The position numbers and the translations under genes are program-made. Positions 8,692 to 17,250 of a stretch of 64,000 nt of DNA are shown in pieces; position 1 is the first letter of the stretch; every line of letters begins with the position of its first letter. The notes under the pieces are model-generated. The model was not told where the DNA came from and did no database searches. It was given only the letters and a program-made list of their open reading frames with translations. The DNA is from Comamonadaceae bacterium PBBC1. GTDB taxonomy: Bacteria > Pseudomonadota > Gammaproteobacteria > Burkholderiales > Burkholderiaceae_C. The stretch covers positions 1-64,000 of the forward strand of contig NKIP01000009.1 of the NCBI GenBank assembly GCA_002256145.1. Direction: 5' to 3'.

Positions 8692-9741
8692 ATGACCCCC
8701 TCTGAATTGGCATGGAACCAGGGCCAGACACCCCAAACCTCTGCCGTCAACGCCGCGTTGATGGAGCGCGTGTTGTATGAAGTCAAACGCGTGGTGGTGG
8801 GACAAGACGCTTTCCTAGAACGCATCCTGGTGGCCATCTTGGCGCAAGGCCACTTGCTCATTGAAGGCGTGCCGGGGTTGGCCAAAACACTCACCGTGAA
8901 CACGCTGGCACAAACTGTGCGCGGCAGCTTCAAGCGCATCCAGTTCACACCGGACTTGCTGCCCGCCGACTTGGTAGGCACCCGCATCTACAACCCCAAA
9001 ACAAGCGAGTTCAGCACCGTGTTGGGGCCGGTGTTTGCCAACTTGTTGCTGGCCGATGAAATCAACCGTGCACCCGCCAAAGTGCAAAGCGCCCTGCTCG
9101 AAGTCATGCAAGAGCGGCAAGTGACGATTGCAGGCGAAACCCATGCGGTGCCCCGCCCCTTTTTGGTGATGGCCACACAAAACCCGATCGAGACCGAAGG
9201 CACCTACCCCCTGCCTGAAGCGCAGGTGGACCGTTTCATGATGAAGGTTCTGGTGGGCTACCCCACCGAGGCAGAAGAGTTCGTGATCGTGCAACGCGTC
9301 ACTGGCATGCCCGCCACCGCAGCGGCTGTGGCCGACACCGCACAACTCATGGCGCTGCAAGCACAGTGCCGCCAAGGCTATGTCGACCCGGCCTTGGTGC
9401 AGTATGCGGTCAAACTGGTGGCCGCCACGCGCGATCCGGTGCGCTGCGGCTTGCCCGAACTGGCGCCCTATTTGACCTTTGGTGCCAGCCCCCGCGCCAC
9501 CATTTCACTGATAGAAGGGGCCCGTGCGCTGGCCTTCTTGCGCGGTCGCCCCTACGCCCTGCCCCAAGACCTGATCGACCTGGTGCCCGACGTGCTGCGC
9601 CACCGCCTGGTGCTGTCGTACGAAGCCTTGTCTGAAGGCATGACGGCCGATGCGCTGATCCTGAAAATCCTGCAGGCCGTGCCCGCACCGAGTCACCCCC
9701 TGGACCGCCATGTTCAGCTGGCTGCGCAAGAAGCGAACTGA
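8692..9741 (+). CDS. MoxR-family AAA+ ATPase
   Basis: 349 aa. Walker A GVPGLAKT, the Walker B region LLLADEINRAPAKVQSALLEVMQERQVT, sensor ATQNPIETEGTYPLPEAQVDRFMMK and sensor 2 region all match MoxR (AAA_3) proteins. MoxR ATPases act as chaperones that activate partner VWA proteins. Start set at ATG 8692 with GAAAGG 8 nt upstream; a TTG two codons earlier is unlikely. Overlaps the next gene by 32 nt. With DUF58 and VWA genes it forms the standard MoxR operon; the target system cannot be told from here. Confidence 0.95.
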   Translation: MTPSELAWNQGQTPQTSAVNAALMERVLYEVKRVVVGQDAFLERILVAILAQGHLLIEGVPGLAKTLTVNTLAQTVRGSFKRIQFTPDLLPADLVGTRIYNPKTSEFSTVLGPVFANLLLADEINRAPAKVQSALLEVMQERQVTIAGETHAVPRPFLVMATQNPIETEGTYPLPEAQVDRFMMKVLVGYPTEAEEFVIVQRVTGMPATAAAVADTAQLMALQAQCRQGYVDPALVQYAVKLVAATRDPVRCGLPELAPYLTFGASPRATISLIEGARALAFLRGRPYALPQDLIDLVPDVLRHRLVLSYEALSEGMTADALILKILQAVPAPSHPLDRHVQLAAQEAN

Positions 9742-10783
9742 GGCCACGGCGGCCGCTGGCAGCGGCCAGCCCCAGGCTGTGGTGTCTGACACACCTAGCG
9801 CAAACACGCCATGGCCCAATGCAGCGCAATGGTTGCAGCGCTTGGAATGGACCGTGCTCAAACGGCTCGATGGCCAGCTGCAAGGCGATTACCGCAGCCT
9901 GTTTCGCGGCAGCGGCCTGGTGCTGGCCGATCTGCGTGAATACCAGGCCCACGACGACGTGCGCCACATCGACTGGAACGTGACCGCCCGCATGCAGACC
10001 CCTTATGTGCGCGAGCACCAGGAAGACCGCGAAATCGCCGCATGGTTTGTGCTGGACCTGTCCGGCTCAGTGGCTTTTGGCTCGGGCACCACCAGCAAAC
10101 GCCAGCTGGCCTGCAGCGTTGTGACGGTGCTGTCCAAGCTGCTGTCACAACACGGCAACCGCGTGGGCCTGATGCTGTTCACAGGACAAGACCGTGCCCA
10201 CAGCGTGGTCCCCGCCCGTTCTGGCAGGCGGCATTTGTTGCACATCGTGCACCAGATGCTGCAGGCGGGCCAAACCCCAAGCCCTGCCCAGGCCGTGCAA
10301 ACCAGCGCACTGGGGCCATGGTTGATGCAAGCCCAATCGGTGCTGCGACGACGCTCGGCGGTGTTTGTGGTGTCCGACTTCATCAGCCCCGCCGGCTGGG
10401 AAAAACCCCTGGCCCAATTGGCCCGGCGTCATGAAGTGGTGGCCGTGCGTCTGCGCGACCCGCTGGAGATGGTGTGGCCTGACAACACCGGCATGCTGCT
10501 GGTGCAAGACGCGGAGTCGGGTGAGCAGCTGCTGGTGGATGGCAACGATGCGGCTTTCCGACAGCGTTTTGCTCAGCAGGCCCAGGACCGTGAAGCCGCT
10601 TTGCTGAGCAGCCTCAGCCAAGCCGGTGTGGACTGCCTGGAGCTGAACACCGACGAAGCGATGGACCAAGCCCTGCTGCGTTTTGCACAGCTGCGCAAAC
10701 GCGCCAGCCAGTTGAGCACCGGTGGCCCTTCAGCCACTTTGAGCAGCCAGCGGCCCGTTCAAGCAGGAGGTGTTCATGCTTGA
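9710..10783 (+). CDS. DUF58 domain protein of MoxR operon
   Basis: 357 aa, soluble. The DUF58 signature DVRHIDWNVTARMQTPYVREHQEDREIAAWFVLDLSGSV is clear: arginine-rich strip followed by a VWA-like fold with LDLSGS at the MIDAS position. DUF58 proteins are the constant partners of MoxR ATPases. The ATG lies 32 nt inside moxR, and its stop overlaps the following ATG, so all three are translationally coupled. No membrane segments. Confidence 0.93.
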   Translation: MFSWLRKKRTEATAAAGSGQPQAVVSDTPSANTPWPNAAQWLQRLEWTVLKRLDGQLQGDYRSLFRGSGLVLADLREYQAHDDVRHIDWNVTARMQTPYVREHQEDREIAAWFVLDLSGSVAFGSGTTSKRQLACSVVTVLSKLLSQHGNRVGLMLFTGQDRAHSVVPARSGRRHLLHIVHQMLQAGQTPSPAQAVQTSALGPWLMQAQSVLRRRSAVFVVSDFISPAGWEKPLAQLARRHEVVAVRLRDPLEMVWPDNTGMLLVQDAESGEQLLVDGNDAAFRQRFAQQAQDREAALLSSLSQAGVDCLELNTDEAMDQALLRFAQLRKRASQLSTGGPSATLSSQRPVQAGGVHA

Positions 10784-11870
10784 ATGGCATTCGATTCAGT
10801 TCGTTTGGCCGCGCCTGCTGTGGCTGCTGGCCACCTTGCCGCTGTGGCTGGGCCTGTACATCGCCTGGCAGCGCCGTGGCGTGCAGCGTGCATGGCCCTC
10901 GGCCAGCATGAACACCGCTGCGACCAACATCCGCTTCACGCGACACGCTCCGGCGCTGCTGGTGCTGCTGGGTCTGGGTGGCTTGCTGGTGGCGATTGCC
11001 AGGCCACAGGCCATCTTGCTCTTGCCCAGCCGTATCGACACCGTGATGCTGGCGATCGACAGCTCGGGCAGCATGCGGGCCACCGATGTGCAACCCAGCC
11101 GCATCGAAGCCGCTCAGGCCGCCGCCAAAAGCTTTGTGCTGGGGCAACCTGGCCAAGTCAAGTTGGGCGTGGTCAGCGTGGCGGGGGCGGCTGCGCTGGT
11201 ACAAGCACCCACCGACCAGCGCGATCTGGTCATCCAGGCCATCGACCAACTCAGTCTGCAGCCGGGCTCTGCCCTGGGCAGCGGCATCGTGATTGCGCTC
11301 CATGCCATGCTGCCCGGCTCGGGCCTGGACGTGCGCGGCCTCATCGATGGTGAAGCCAACCCACCAGCCTCGACGGGTACACCTCTGGGTGGACCCACAC
11401 CGGCCCCAACCGGCCCAGCATCGGGCACCGCGCCCCGACAGCCAATCAGCCTACCCAAAGTACCGCCCGGCTCCAACACGGCAGCGGCCATCGTGCTGCT
11501 CAGCGATGGCCAAAGCAATGTCGGGCCTGACGCCGTCAAGATGGCCCAAGTGGCCGCCGATCTAGGGGTGCGCGTTTACACCGTAGGTATGGGCACGGCG
11601 CAAGGCACGGTGCTCAAAGCCCGGGGCATGCAAATGCGGGTCAAGCTGGACGAGGCCAGTCTGAAAAAAATCGCCGAGATCACCAAGGCTGAATATTTCA
11701 GCGCCGACAACCGCCAGGACTTGCTGCAGATTTACCAATCGCTCAGCAGCAAGATCGTGCTCAAAAAGCACCGGCGTACCGAGATCTCCGCTTTGTGTGC
11801 CTTGCTGGGCATGCTGCTGCTGTGCTGGGGCTGCGCCTGGGCCTGGTGGCGTCATGGGCGGATCATTTGA
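10776..11870 (+). CDS. VWA domain membrane protein (BatA-like)
   Basis: 364 aa from ATG 10776 (SD AGGAGG 5 nt upstream; a GTG two codons earlier is less likely). Two N-terminal membrane helices, VWA domain with intact MIDAS DSSGS (near residue 90) and LLSDGQSN, a Pro/Thr-rich insertion (about 190-225: STGTPLGGPTPAPTGPAS), and a C-terminal helix. The start overlaps the DUF58 stop. Likely substrate of the MoxR ATPase and anchored in the inner membrane. The Pro/Thr-rich loop is at the same place as a shorter insertion in the divergent paralogue at 6606. Confidence 0.9.
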   Translation: MLEWHSIQFVWPRLLWLLATLPLWLGLYIAWQRRGVQRAWPSASMNTAATNIRFTRHAPALLVLLGLGGLLVAIARPQAILLLPSRIDTVMLAIDSSGSMRATDVQPSRIEAAQAAAKSFVLGQPGQVKLGVVSVAGAAALVQAPTDQRDLVIQAIDQLSLQPGSALGSGIVIALHAMLPGSGLDVRGLIDGEANPPASTGTPLGGPTPAPTGPASGTAPRQPISLPKVPPGSNTAAAIVLLSDGQSNVGPDAVKMAQVAADLGVRVYTVGMGTAQGTVLKARGMQMRVKLDEASLKKIAEITKAEYFSADNRQDLLQIYQSLSSKIVLKKHRRTEISALCALLGMLLLCWGCAWAWWRHGRII

Positions 11871-11919
11871 ACCCGCCGATGCAGGATAAAACACCTCGCT
11901 CAAGGTTTACAGTTCGGTC

Positions 11920-12627
11920 ATGAACCTGACTGGCGGATGGCATTGGCACTGGCGCGCTTGGCGATCCCAAGCACACTGGGCGAGCGCGTCAGGACAAATC
12001 GAAAATTGGCTGACGGCGCAAACCATGCCACGCCATCAGTTGGTTTTGCTGGGGGCCAGCGCGGGCTGGATGTTGCCCACCGACTGGCTGGCGCAATTTG
12101 ACGAGGTTCACGCCTGGGACATCGACCCCTTGGCTGCACCCTTGTTTCGCTGGCGGCACGGTCGGCACTTGCAAAGACAAGGCACGCGCCTGCACCTGCA
12201 CACGGGCGATGGCTTGGCCCAATTGAGCGAATGCACACGGGACATGCCCGGAGCCTTTTTCTGGTTCGACAACCTGCTGGGCCAGCTGCGGTTCACCCAC
12301 GAACCGCTGGATGCCGTGAGCCGCCGTTTGCAATCGCTGCAAAAAACCTTGAAGCATGTCGCTTGGGGCAGCGTGCACGACCGCATGTCTGGCCGCACCC
12401 TGCCGGGCACCGCGATGCCTGTGTCGCGCCAAGGCTTGGCGGGCGTGGCCATAGAGACCGCCGAAGGACAAGCCTGGCTGCAACAGCTGGGGGCCATCAG
12501 CCCCTGGCTGGACCATCTGACCGAACCGGTGTTGCCTGCAGGCACCCCGGTACAACACACGGCCTGGCCCTTCAAGCCAGGCTATGCGCACTGGCTTGAA
12601 ATGGGCTGGTGCCCCGTCCGAACCTGA
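11920..12627 (+). CDS. Uncharacterised protein with methyltransferase-like fold
   Basis: 235 aa, no family I can name. The middle suggests a Rossmann-type SAM-binding layout: hydrophobic strand plus Gly loop (HQLVLLGASAGWMLP), an acidic end of strand 2 (VHAWDIDPLA), then LHTGDGLAQ at a motif-II-like position, followed by FFWFDNLLGQ. No DxxY/NPPF-type catalytic motif is visible, so activity is not claimed. Trp-rich N-terminus (GWHWHWRAW). Stands alone 49 nt after the VWA gene on the same strand and converges with the FAH-like gene, 4 nt between the stops. Confidence 0.7.
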   Translation: MNLTGGWHWHWRAWRSQAHWASASGQIENWLTAQTMPRHQLVLLGASAGWMLPTDWLAQFDEVHAWDIDPLAAPLFRWRHGRHLQRQGTRLHLHTGDGLAQLSECTRDMPGAFFWFDNLLGQLRFTHEPLDAVSRRLQSLQKTLKHVAWGSVHDRMSGRTLPGTAMPVSRQGLAGVAIETAEGQAWLQQLGAISPWLDHLTEPVLPAGTPVQHTAWPFKPGYAHWLEMGWCPVRT

Positions 12628-12631
12628 AGCT

Positions 12632-13417
12632 TCAAACGATCTTCACGCTCAGGTTGGGGAAGCCATCGACGTGCATCTCGATCACATCTCCGCGCACCAC
12701 CGGCCCGACGTTTTCGGGAGTGCCTGAATAAATGATATCGCCCGGGAACAGCTCAAAGGCTTCGGACAACTGCGCGATCTGCTCTGCCACCGACCAGATC
12801 ATCTGGTTCAAATTGGCGTTTTGCTTGACTTGACCATTGACCTTGAGCCAGATGCTGCCTTGGGTGATGTGGCCGGTTTGTGCGAGTTTGCGGATGGCAC
12901 CGATGGGCGCCGACTTGTCAAAACTCTTGCCGATTTCCCAGGGCTTTTTCTGGTCGCCCATGCCACGCTGCAAATCACGGCGCGTCATGTCCAGGCCCAG
13001 GGTGTAGCCATAGACAAGGTCCAACGCCTTCTCCTTGGGGATGTTGCGACCGCCCTTGTTCAACACGGCCACCAACTCGGCCTCGTAATGGTAGTTTTTG
13101 GTCAGCGGCGGATAGGGGTGATCGGCCACCGTGCCGGCCTTCACGTACTGGATGGCGTCGGTGGGTTTTTGAAAAAAGAACGGTGGCTCGCGTGTGGGGT
13201 CCGAACCCATTTCACGGGCATGAGCGGCGTAATTGCGGCCGATGCAATAAATGCGGCGAACCGGGAACATCTCGTCGCTGCCTTCGATGGGGATGTAAGT
13301 GGCAGGCACCGAAAAAGGCGTTTTCGGCTGGTTCTGGGCCACACCGGGCAACGCACAACCGGCTAGGGCACCGGTGGTGACCAGGGCGCTGCTTTGGAAA
13401 AAGTTTCTTCTGTCCAT
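12632..13417 (-). CDS. FAH-family hydrolase with Tat lipoprotein-like signal
   Basis: 261 aa from ATG 13417 (GGAG 7 nt upstream); an in-frame ATG at 13429 adds four residues. The N-terminus shows a twin arginine (R3-R4 in DRRNFF), a hydrophobic stretch and a lipobox LAGC (18-21), so the mature protein would be an exported, lipid-anchored Tat substrate. The body is a fumarylacetoacetate-hydrolase domain: IYCIGRNYAAHAREMG, FFFQKPTDAI, YEAELVAVL (metal-ligand acidic residues), GYTLGLDMTRRDLQ, PGDIIYSGTPENVGPV. FAH enzymes are normally cytoplasmic, so the export signal is unusual. The substrate is probably a 2-oxo acid or acylpyruvate. Confidence 0.88.
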   Translation of the reverse strand: MDRRNFFQSSALVTTGALAGCALPGVAQNQPKTPFSVPATYIPIEGSDEMFPVRRIYCIGRNYAAHAREMGSDPTREPPFFFQKPTDAIQYVKAGTVADHPYPPLTKNYHYEAELVAVLNKGGRNIPKEKALDLVYGYTLGLDMTRRDLQRGMGDQKKPWEIGKSFDKSAPIGAIRKLAQTGHITQGSIWLKVNGQVKQNANLNQMIWSVAEQIAQLSEAFELFPGDIIYSGTPENVGPVVRGDVIEMHVDGFPNLSVKIV

Positions 13418-13556
13418 GTCTGTCTCCATGAGGTAAGAGCCTTGATCGGTTGAGGTGACCCATCCAAGGACGGCCTGTGGCCGAAAGGCATTTATAGCAG
13501 CGCAGGCTGCAACCCATGGCACGCGTGAGACAGCTTCACGCCCATGCCCGTCCTCT

Positions 13557-14054
13557 TCAATGGCTTGCCCGAAGGTCCAGCGACCAGTACTGCCCCACCA
13601 GATCGACGCCAAAAGAATGGTGCTGTTCTTCTGACACCAACACGAACCCGGCCTCTTGGTAAATGCGGCGGGCTGCATGGAGGATGTCGTTGGTCCACAA
13701 AGTGAGCTTTGGGTAACCCTTGGCTTGCGCAAAGGCGATGCATTCTTGCGTCAAGCGTCGACCCAGGCCCACGCCACGCGCCTCGGGCTCCACGTACAGC
13801 AAGCGCAGCTTGGCCTCTTGCTCGGACACCTTGACCAAAAACACCGAGCCCAGCACCTGACCATCGCGTTCAGCGATCCAGGCGTTCTCCCATTCGGCTT
13901 CAAAATTCTTCACGAACTGCGCGGCAATCTCAGCCACCAAGGCCTCAAAGGTGCCATCCCAGCCGTATTCCTGGGCGTACAAAATGCCTTGACGGTGCGC
14001 CACCCAACCGATGTCGCCCACTCGCAGGCCGCGCAAAACGATGTGGGGTGTCAT
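13557..14054 (-). CDS. GNAT family N-acetyltransferase
   Basis: 165 aa. GNAT motif A is clear: LRLLYVEPEARGVGLGRRLTQECIAFAQAKG (acetyl-CoA binding loop R/Q-x-x-G-x-G/A), followed by the motif B strand LTLWTNDILHAARRIYQEAGFVL. It resembles the acetyltransferase half of bacterial MarR–GNAT fusions, without the MarR part. Its ATG overlaps the stop of the lyase gene upstream by 4 nt, so it is translated from the same catabolic message. Substrate unknown; possibly a small amine or amino acid. Confidence 0.88.
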   Translation of the reverse strand: MTPHIVLRGLRVGDIGWVAHRQGILYAQEYGWDGTFEALVAEIAAQFVKNFEAEWENAWIAERDGQVLGSVFLVKVSEQEAKLRLLYVEPEARGVGLGRRLTQECIAFAQAKGYPKLTLWTNDILHAARRIYQEAGFVLVSEEQHHSFGVDLVGQYWSLDLRASH

Positions 14055-14932
14055 GACTTTTCCCCGCTCTCGTAGCGTTGCCCCAGCGCCAGCAATTGGG
14101 GTGTTTCAATGACCGCGTTCAGGCCATCGAAGTCCAGCATCTGGTCCTGCCAGGGCCGCGTGGTCTGGTGGGTGTGCAAGCTCGCGTAGTAGCCCTGCAA
14201 GGTGTGCAGCACCGCCCGCGCGGTGCCACCCGGAAAAATCACGATCTTGAAGCCACGCTCGCCCAACTCGGCCGCGCTTTGCACCGGCGTCTTGCCGCCT
14301 TCGACCATGTTGGCCAAGAGCGGCACACGATTGGCAAACTGGGCGCAGGCACGGTTCATTTGTTCATCAGACCTGAGCGCCTCGATGAAGATCGCATCCA
14401 CCCCGCATTCCAGATAGCGCTCGGCCCGCTCCAGCGCGGCGTCCAGGCCTTCCACGGCCACCGCGTCGGTGCGCGCCAAAATCAAGGTGTTTTGGTCGTG
14501 GCGGGCGTCCAGCGCCGCACGCAGCTTGCCCTGCATCTCGGCCACCGGCACCACGCCCTTGCCGTCCAGATGCCCGCAACGCTTGGGGAAAGTCTGGTCC
14601 TCGATCTGGATCATCGCGGCACCGGCCCGCTCGAAGTCGCGCACGGTGCGCTGGGTGTTGAGCGCATTGCCAAAGCCGGTGTCGGCGTCCACGATCACGG
14701 GAACGCTGACCCGGTCGGTGATGTGCGCCAGGGTCTGCGCCACTTCGGTGGCGGTGGTCAGGCCGATGTCGGAGCGACCCAGGCGCGTGTAGGCGATCGA
14801 TGCGCCCGACAGGTACACAGCTTCAAAACCGGCTTGCTGGGCCACCAGCGCGGTGAGTGCGTCGTACACACCGGGGGCGAGCAAGGCCTGGTCTTGTTGC
14901 AGGCGTTGGGCCAAATTGTGCAGCTGACTCAT
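14051..14932 (-). CDS. Isocitrate lyase / PEP mutase family lyase
   Basis: 293 aa. TIM-barrel features of the ICL/PEPM superfamily: GVYDALTALVAQQAGFEAVYLSG, Mg-site loop VDADTGFGN, IEDQTFPKRCGH and ILARTDA. KRCGH contains the catalytic Cys used by true C-C lyases (2-methylisocitrate lyase, 2,3-dimethylmalate lyase) and lacking in PEP mutases, so retro-aldol/Claisen cleavage of a substituted malate-type acid is expected, giving pyruvate or glyoxylate plus an acid. Overlaps both neighbours by ATGA. With LeuCD-like genes nearby it resembles the hydratase–lyase pair of anaerobic nicotinate degradation. Confidence 0.9.
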   Translation of the reverse strand: MSQLHNLAQRLQQDQALLAPGVYDALTALVAQQAGFEAVYLSGASIAYTRLGRSDIGLTTATEVAQTLAHITDRVSVPVIVDADTGFGNALNTQRTVRDFERAGAAMIQIEDQTFPKRCGHLDGKGVVPVAEMQGKLRAALDARHDQNTLILARTDAVAVEGLDAALERAERYLECGVDAIFIEALRSDEQMNRACAQFANRVPLLANMVEGGKTPVQSAAELGERGFKIVIFPGGTARAVLHTLQGYYASLHTHQTTRPWQDQMLDFDGLNAVIETPQLLALGQRYESGEKS

Positions 14933-16329
14933 GGCGTGTCTTTCAAAAGTTGTTGTGCGGTGTGTGCCGCAATGTGCCCACCCGCGATGGCGCTGAGCAA
15001 ACCATTGCCCGACAAATAACCCCAGACTTCTTGGCCCGACACACCCCGTGCTGCGCCGCCTGCGGCCAGCACATTGGGCAGAGGTGTGCCGTCTTGGCGC
15101 AACACGCGGGTTTGCGCGTCGATGTCCAAACCCCCTTGGGTGTGGAACAAAGCGCCTGTCACCTTGATGGCGTGAAACGGGGCTTGCAGGGCGCGTTTGA
15201 ACGTGCGGCCCGTGGCAGGGTCGGTGCCGGGTTGCACTGCGTTCAAAGTGGCTTGCAAAGCGTCTGGCGGGCAGCCGATCAGCTGCGCCAACGCCAGCGC
15301 ATCAGCGGCGTGTTGCACCGCGCCCGCGCCTTGCGCCGCCACAAAATCCGGAAAGTCTTGTGCAAAGGCCAGCAGCGCATCGTCAAACACATTCCACGCC
15401 ACACCACCCGGCTGTGCCAGCACATGCACCGCTGCCTCCGAGTAGCCCTGGGTTTCGTCGTGAAAGCGCTGGCCTTGGGTGTTGATCTGCACGCCGCCTT
15501 CCATCATCAGCGCCCACGAGATCAAAGCCCCTTGTGGCACGGCCCAAGAACCGTGGCCTTGGTACGCGCCCAAGTCGGCCAGGCGTGCGCCCAGTTGTTG
15601 GCCCCAAGCGATCGCACTGCCGTCGTTGCCCACATGGCCCGCATAAGTGGCTTCGGCCATCTCGGGCAGCATCTCTTTCACCATGGCCGCAGCCCCACCA
15701 AAACCGTTGCAGGCCAAGATCACCGCATCGCAGCGGATGCGCTCGGTCTGGCCATCGGGTCGCACAAAACCCACACCGTGGATGCGCTGCGCGTCGTCGG
15801 CCCACAGCTCGGTCACTTGCGCATGCGTGAGCACCACCACGCCTGCGGCGTCGGCTGCCGCTTGCAGTCGGCTCATCAGACCGGCACCGGTTTTCTCGGG
15901 CACGGCGTGCATGCGGTGGGCGCTGTGGCCCGGGTACAAAAAGTTGTCCAGCACTTGCCAGGGCAGGCCGTGGTGTTGGGCCAGCGCGTCCATGGCGGGG
16001 CCGATGTTGTGGGCATAGGCTTGCACCAGGTGGGGTGCAGCTTGGCCGTGGGCCTTGGCTTGAATGTCAGCCGCAAACTGCGCCACGCTGTCGGTGATGT
16101 CTTGCGCTTGTTGCGCTTGCGTGCAGGGGGCCGGAATGAAGCCCGAGGACAAAGCGGTGGAGCCTGCGGCAAAGGCATCGCGCTCCAGCACCACACAATC
16201 CACACCCAAGCGGTGCAAGGCCAACGCGGCCGTGAGGCCACAAGCGCCTGCGCCCACGATGACCACCGGCGTGTGGTCCTCAGCTTGCAAATCAGCAGCC
16301 CGGAGAACTTGCGGCAGCGGCGCGTTCAT
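14929..16329 (-). CDS. FAD-dependent oxidoreductase (fumarate reductase/TcuA-like)
   Basis: 466 aa from ATG 16329. Dinucleotide-binding GxGxxG in PVVIVGAGACGLTAALAL (about 20-38), a second FAD region VILACNGFGG, and the C-terminal FAD_binding_2 signature GGLDIDAQTRVLRQDG...NVLAAGGAARGVSG...GNGLLSAIAGG. This is the family of fumarate reductase flavoproteins, 3-ketosteroid dehydrogenases and tricarballylate dehydrogenase (about the same length). A role in dehydrogenating a succinate-type intermediate would fit the neighbouring hydratase and lyase; this is inference. It begins 4 nt after the isochorismatase-like gene stops, and ends overlapping the lyase ATG. Confidence 0.85.
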   Translation of the reverse strand: MNAPLPQVLRAADLQAEDHTPVVIVGAGACGLTAALALHRLGVDCVVLERDAFAAGSTALSSGFIPAPCTQAQQAQDITDSVAQFAADIQAKAHGQAAPHLVQAYAHNIGPAMDALAQHHGLPWQVLDNFLYPGHSAHRMHAVPEKTGAGLMSRLQAAADAAGVVVLTHAQVTELWADDAQRIHGVGFVRPDGQTERIRCDAVILACNGFGGAAAMVKEMLPEMAEATYAGHVGNDGSAIAWGQQLGARLADLGAYQGHGSWAVPQGALISWALMMEGGVQINTQGQRFHDETQGYSEAAVHVLAQPGGVAWNVFDDALLAFAQDFPDFVAAQGAGAVQHAADALALAQLIGCPPDALQATLNAVQPGTDPATGRTFKRALQAPFHAIKVTGALFHTQGGLDIDAQTRVLRQDGTPLPNVLAAGGAARGVSGQEVWGYLSGNGLLSAIAGGHIAAHTAQQLLKDTP

Positions 16330-16333
16330 GGCT

Positions 16334-16936
16334 TCAGCCCAGTTGCTGCAAAAAAGTGGCGCTGTCCATGACATCACCCACCGAAGCCATGTCGGCCAGC
16401 GCGGCCTGGTGCGCGGCTTCGCTGAAGGCGGCGCAACCGTCGGACAACACAATCGCGTGGTAATCGCGCACATGCGCATCACGCACCGTGCTGGCCACGC
16501 CACCGTTGGTCACGATGCCACACACCACCAGCGTGTCGATGCCCGATTTTTTGAGCACCCAGTCGAGTTGCGTGTTGAAGAAAGCCGAATAGGCCACCTT
16601 GAACACCGACACATCGACCAGCGGCGCGAGCAGGTCCACATTGGCCTGGCCCCGGCTGCCGGGCGCGAAGTCGCCCTTGCGCAAAAACGGGCGGCGCTCT
16701 TTGAGGTGTGCCGAGATCATGGGCTCGCCCTGTGCATCGGGCCAGAGGGTGAACAGGCTGGCCGTCACCAAGCCGCCACGGGCTTTGATGGCGCGTGCCA
16801 CCGGTGCCATGCGCTCGGGCAGCTTCACCGCTTCGGCGCTCAGGGTGTTGCCCCGGGCATAAGCGCCGTCGGGCGCGAGAAAGTCGTTTTGCAGGTCCAC
16901 GATGACCATGCCCAATTTGGCGTTCTTCAAGTTCAT
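16334..16936 (-). CDS. Isochorismatase-like cysteine amidohydrolase
   Basis: 200 aa. Family triad visible: Asp in MVIVDLQNDFL, Lys in the FLRKGDF/FKVAYSAFF region and Cys in LVVCGIVTNGGVAST, with the non-proline cis-peptide-type sequence before the Cys. Members hydrolyse amides such as N-carbamoylsarcosine, maleamate, nicotinamide or ureidoacrylate. In this setting (hydantoinase-like HyuAB, LeuCD-like hydratase, lyase) a carbamoyl or maleamate-type amide is the natural guess. SD GAGGAG before ATG. First gene of a five-gene minus-strand run; separated from hyuA by a 314-nt gap holding REP-like repeats. Confidence 0.9.
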   Translation of the reverse strand: MNLKNAKLGMVIVDLQNDFLAPDGAYARGNTLSAEAVKLPERMAPVARAIKARGGLVTASLFTLWPDAQGEPMISAHLKERRPFLRKGDFAPGSRGQANVDLLAPLVDVSVFKVAYSAFFNTQLDWVLKKSGIDTLVVCGIVTNGGVASTVRDAHVRDYHAIVLSDGCAAFSEAAHQAALADMASVGDVMDSATFLQQLG

Positions 16937-17034
16937 ACGTTCTCCTCGTGTTGTCCAAGTACCCCAAAACCTTGTCGGACTTCAGCATGGATGCGGCCAG
17001 ATGAAGCCTGAAATGTTGGCCCCCCGATCAGCCC

Positions 17035-17201
17035 GTAGGTCGGTGGCTTCAGCCCCGACAAGAGCCTGTGAAAACCCACCAACTTTGGAACAAAAGCTAC
17101 CGACCTACAGGCGCAGTAGCACCTCGTAGGTCGTTGACCTCAGCCCCGACATGCCACCTTAGCCCCATTGAGCCATGTCGGACCTGAAGGTACCGACCTA
17201 C
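17035..17201. repeat. REP-like inverted repeat cluster 1
   Basis: Two plus copies (17035-17060, 17126-17153) and two minus copies (17096-17108 partial, 17174-17201) of a roughly 28-bp unit with core GTAGGTCGGTGGCTTCAGC and tail CCCCGACATG. The plus/minus pairs can fold into long stem-loops. It fills the 16937-17250 gap between hyuA and the isochorismatase-like gene; nothing else is evident there beyond a decayed fragment 'cttgtcggacttcag' near 16973. The same unit recurs at 37304-37409 and 41227-41340. Confidence 0.88.
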
Positions 17202-17250
17202 AAAAGCCCAATGAAATTCCACCTCATCCACCACTGCTTTTCTTCACGCT

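Noticed and set aside
14857..16371. Long plus-strand open frame opposite the FAD oxidoreductase
   Set aside because: Antisense to a well-supported flavoprotein gene; composition (His/Arg/Gln-rich) is that of a high-GC shadow frame and no family motif appears. The same holds for long plus-strand frames at 17368-18651, 21268-23046 and 58363-59985.
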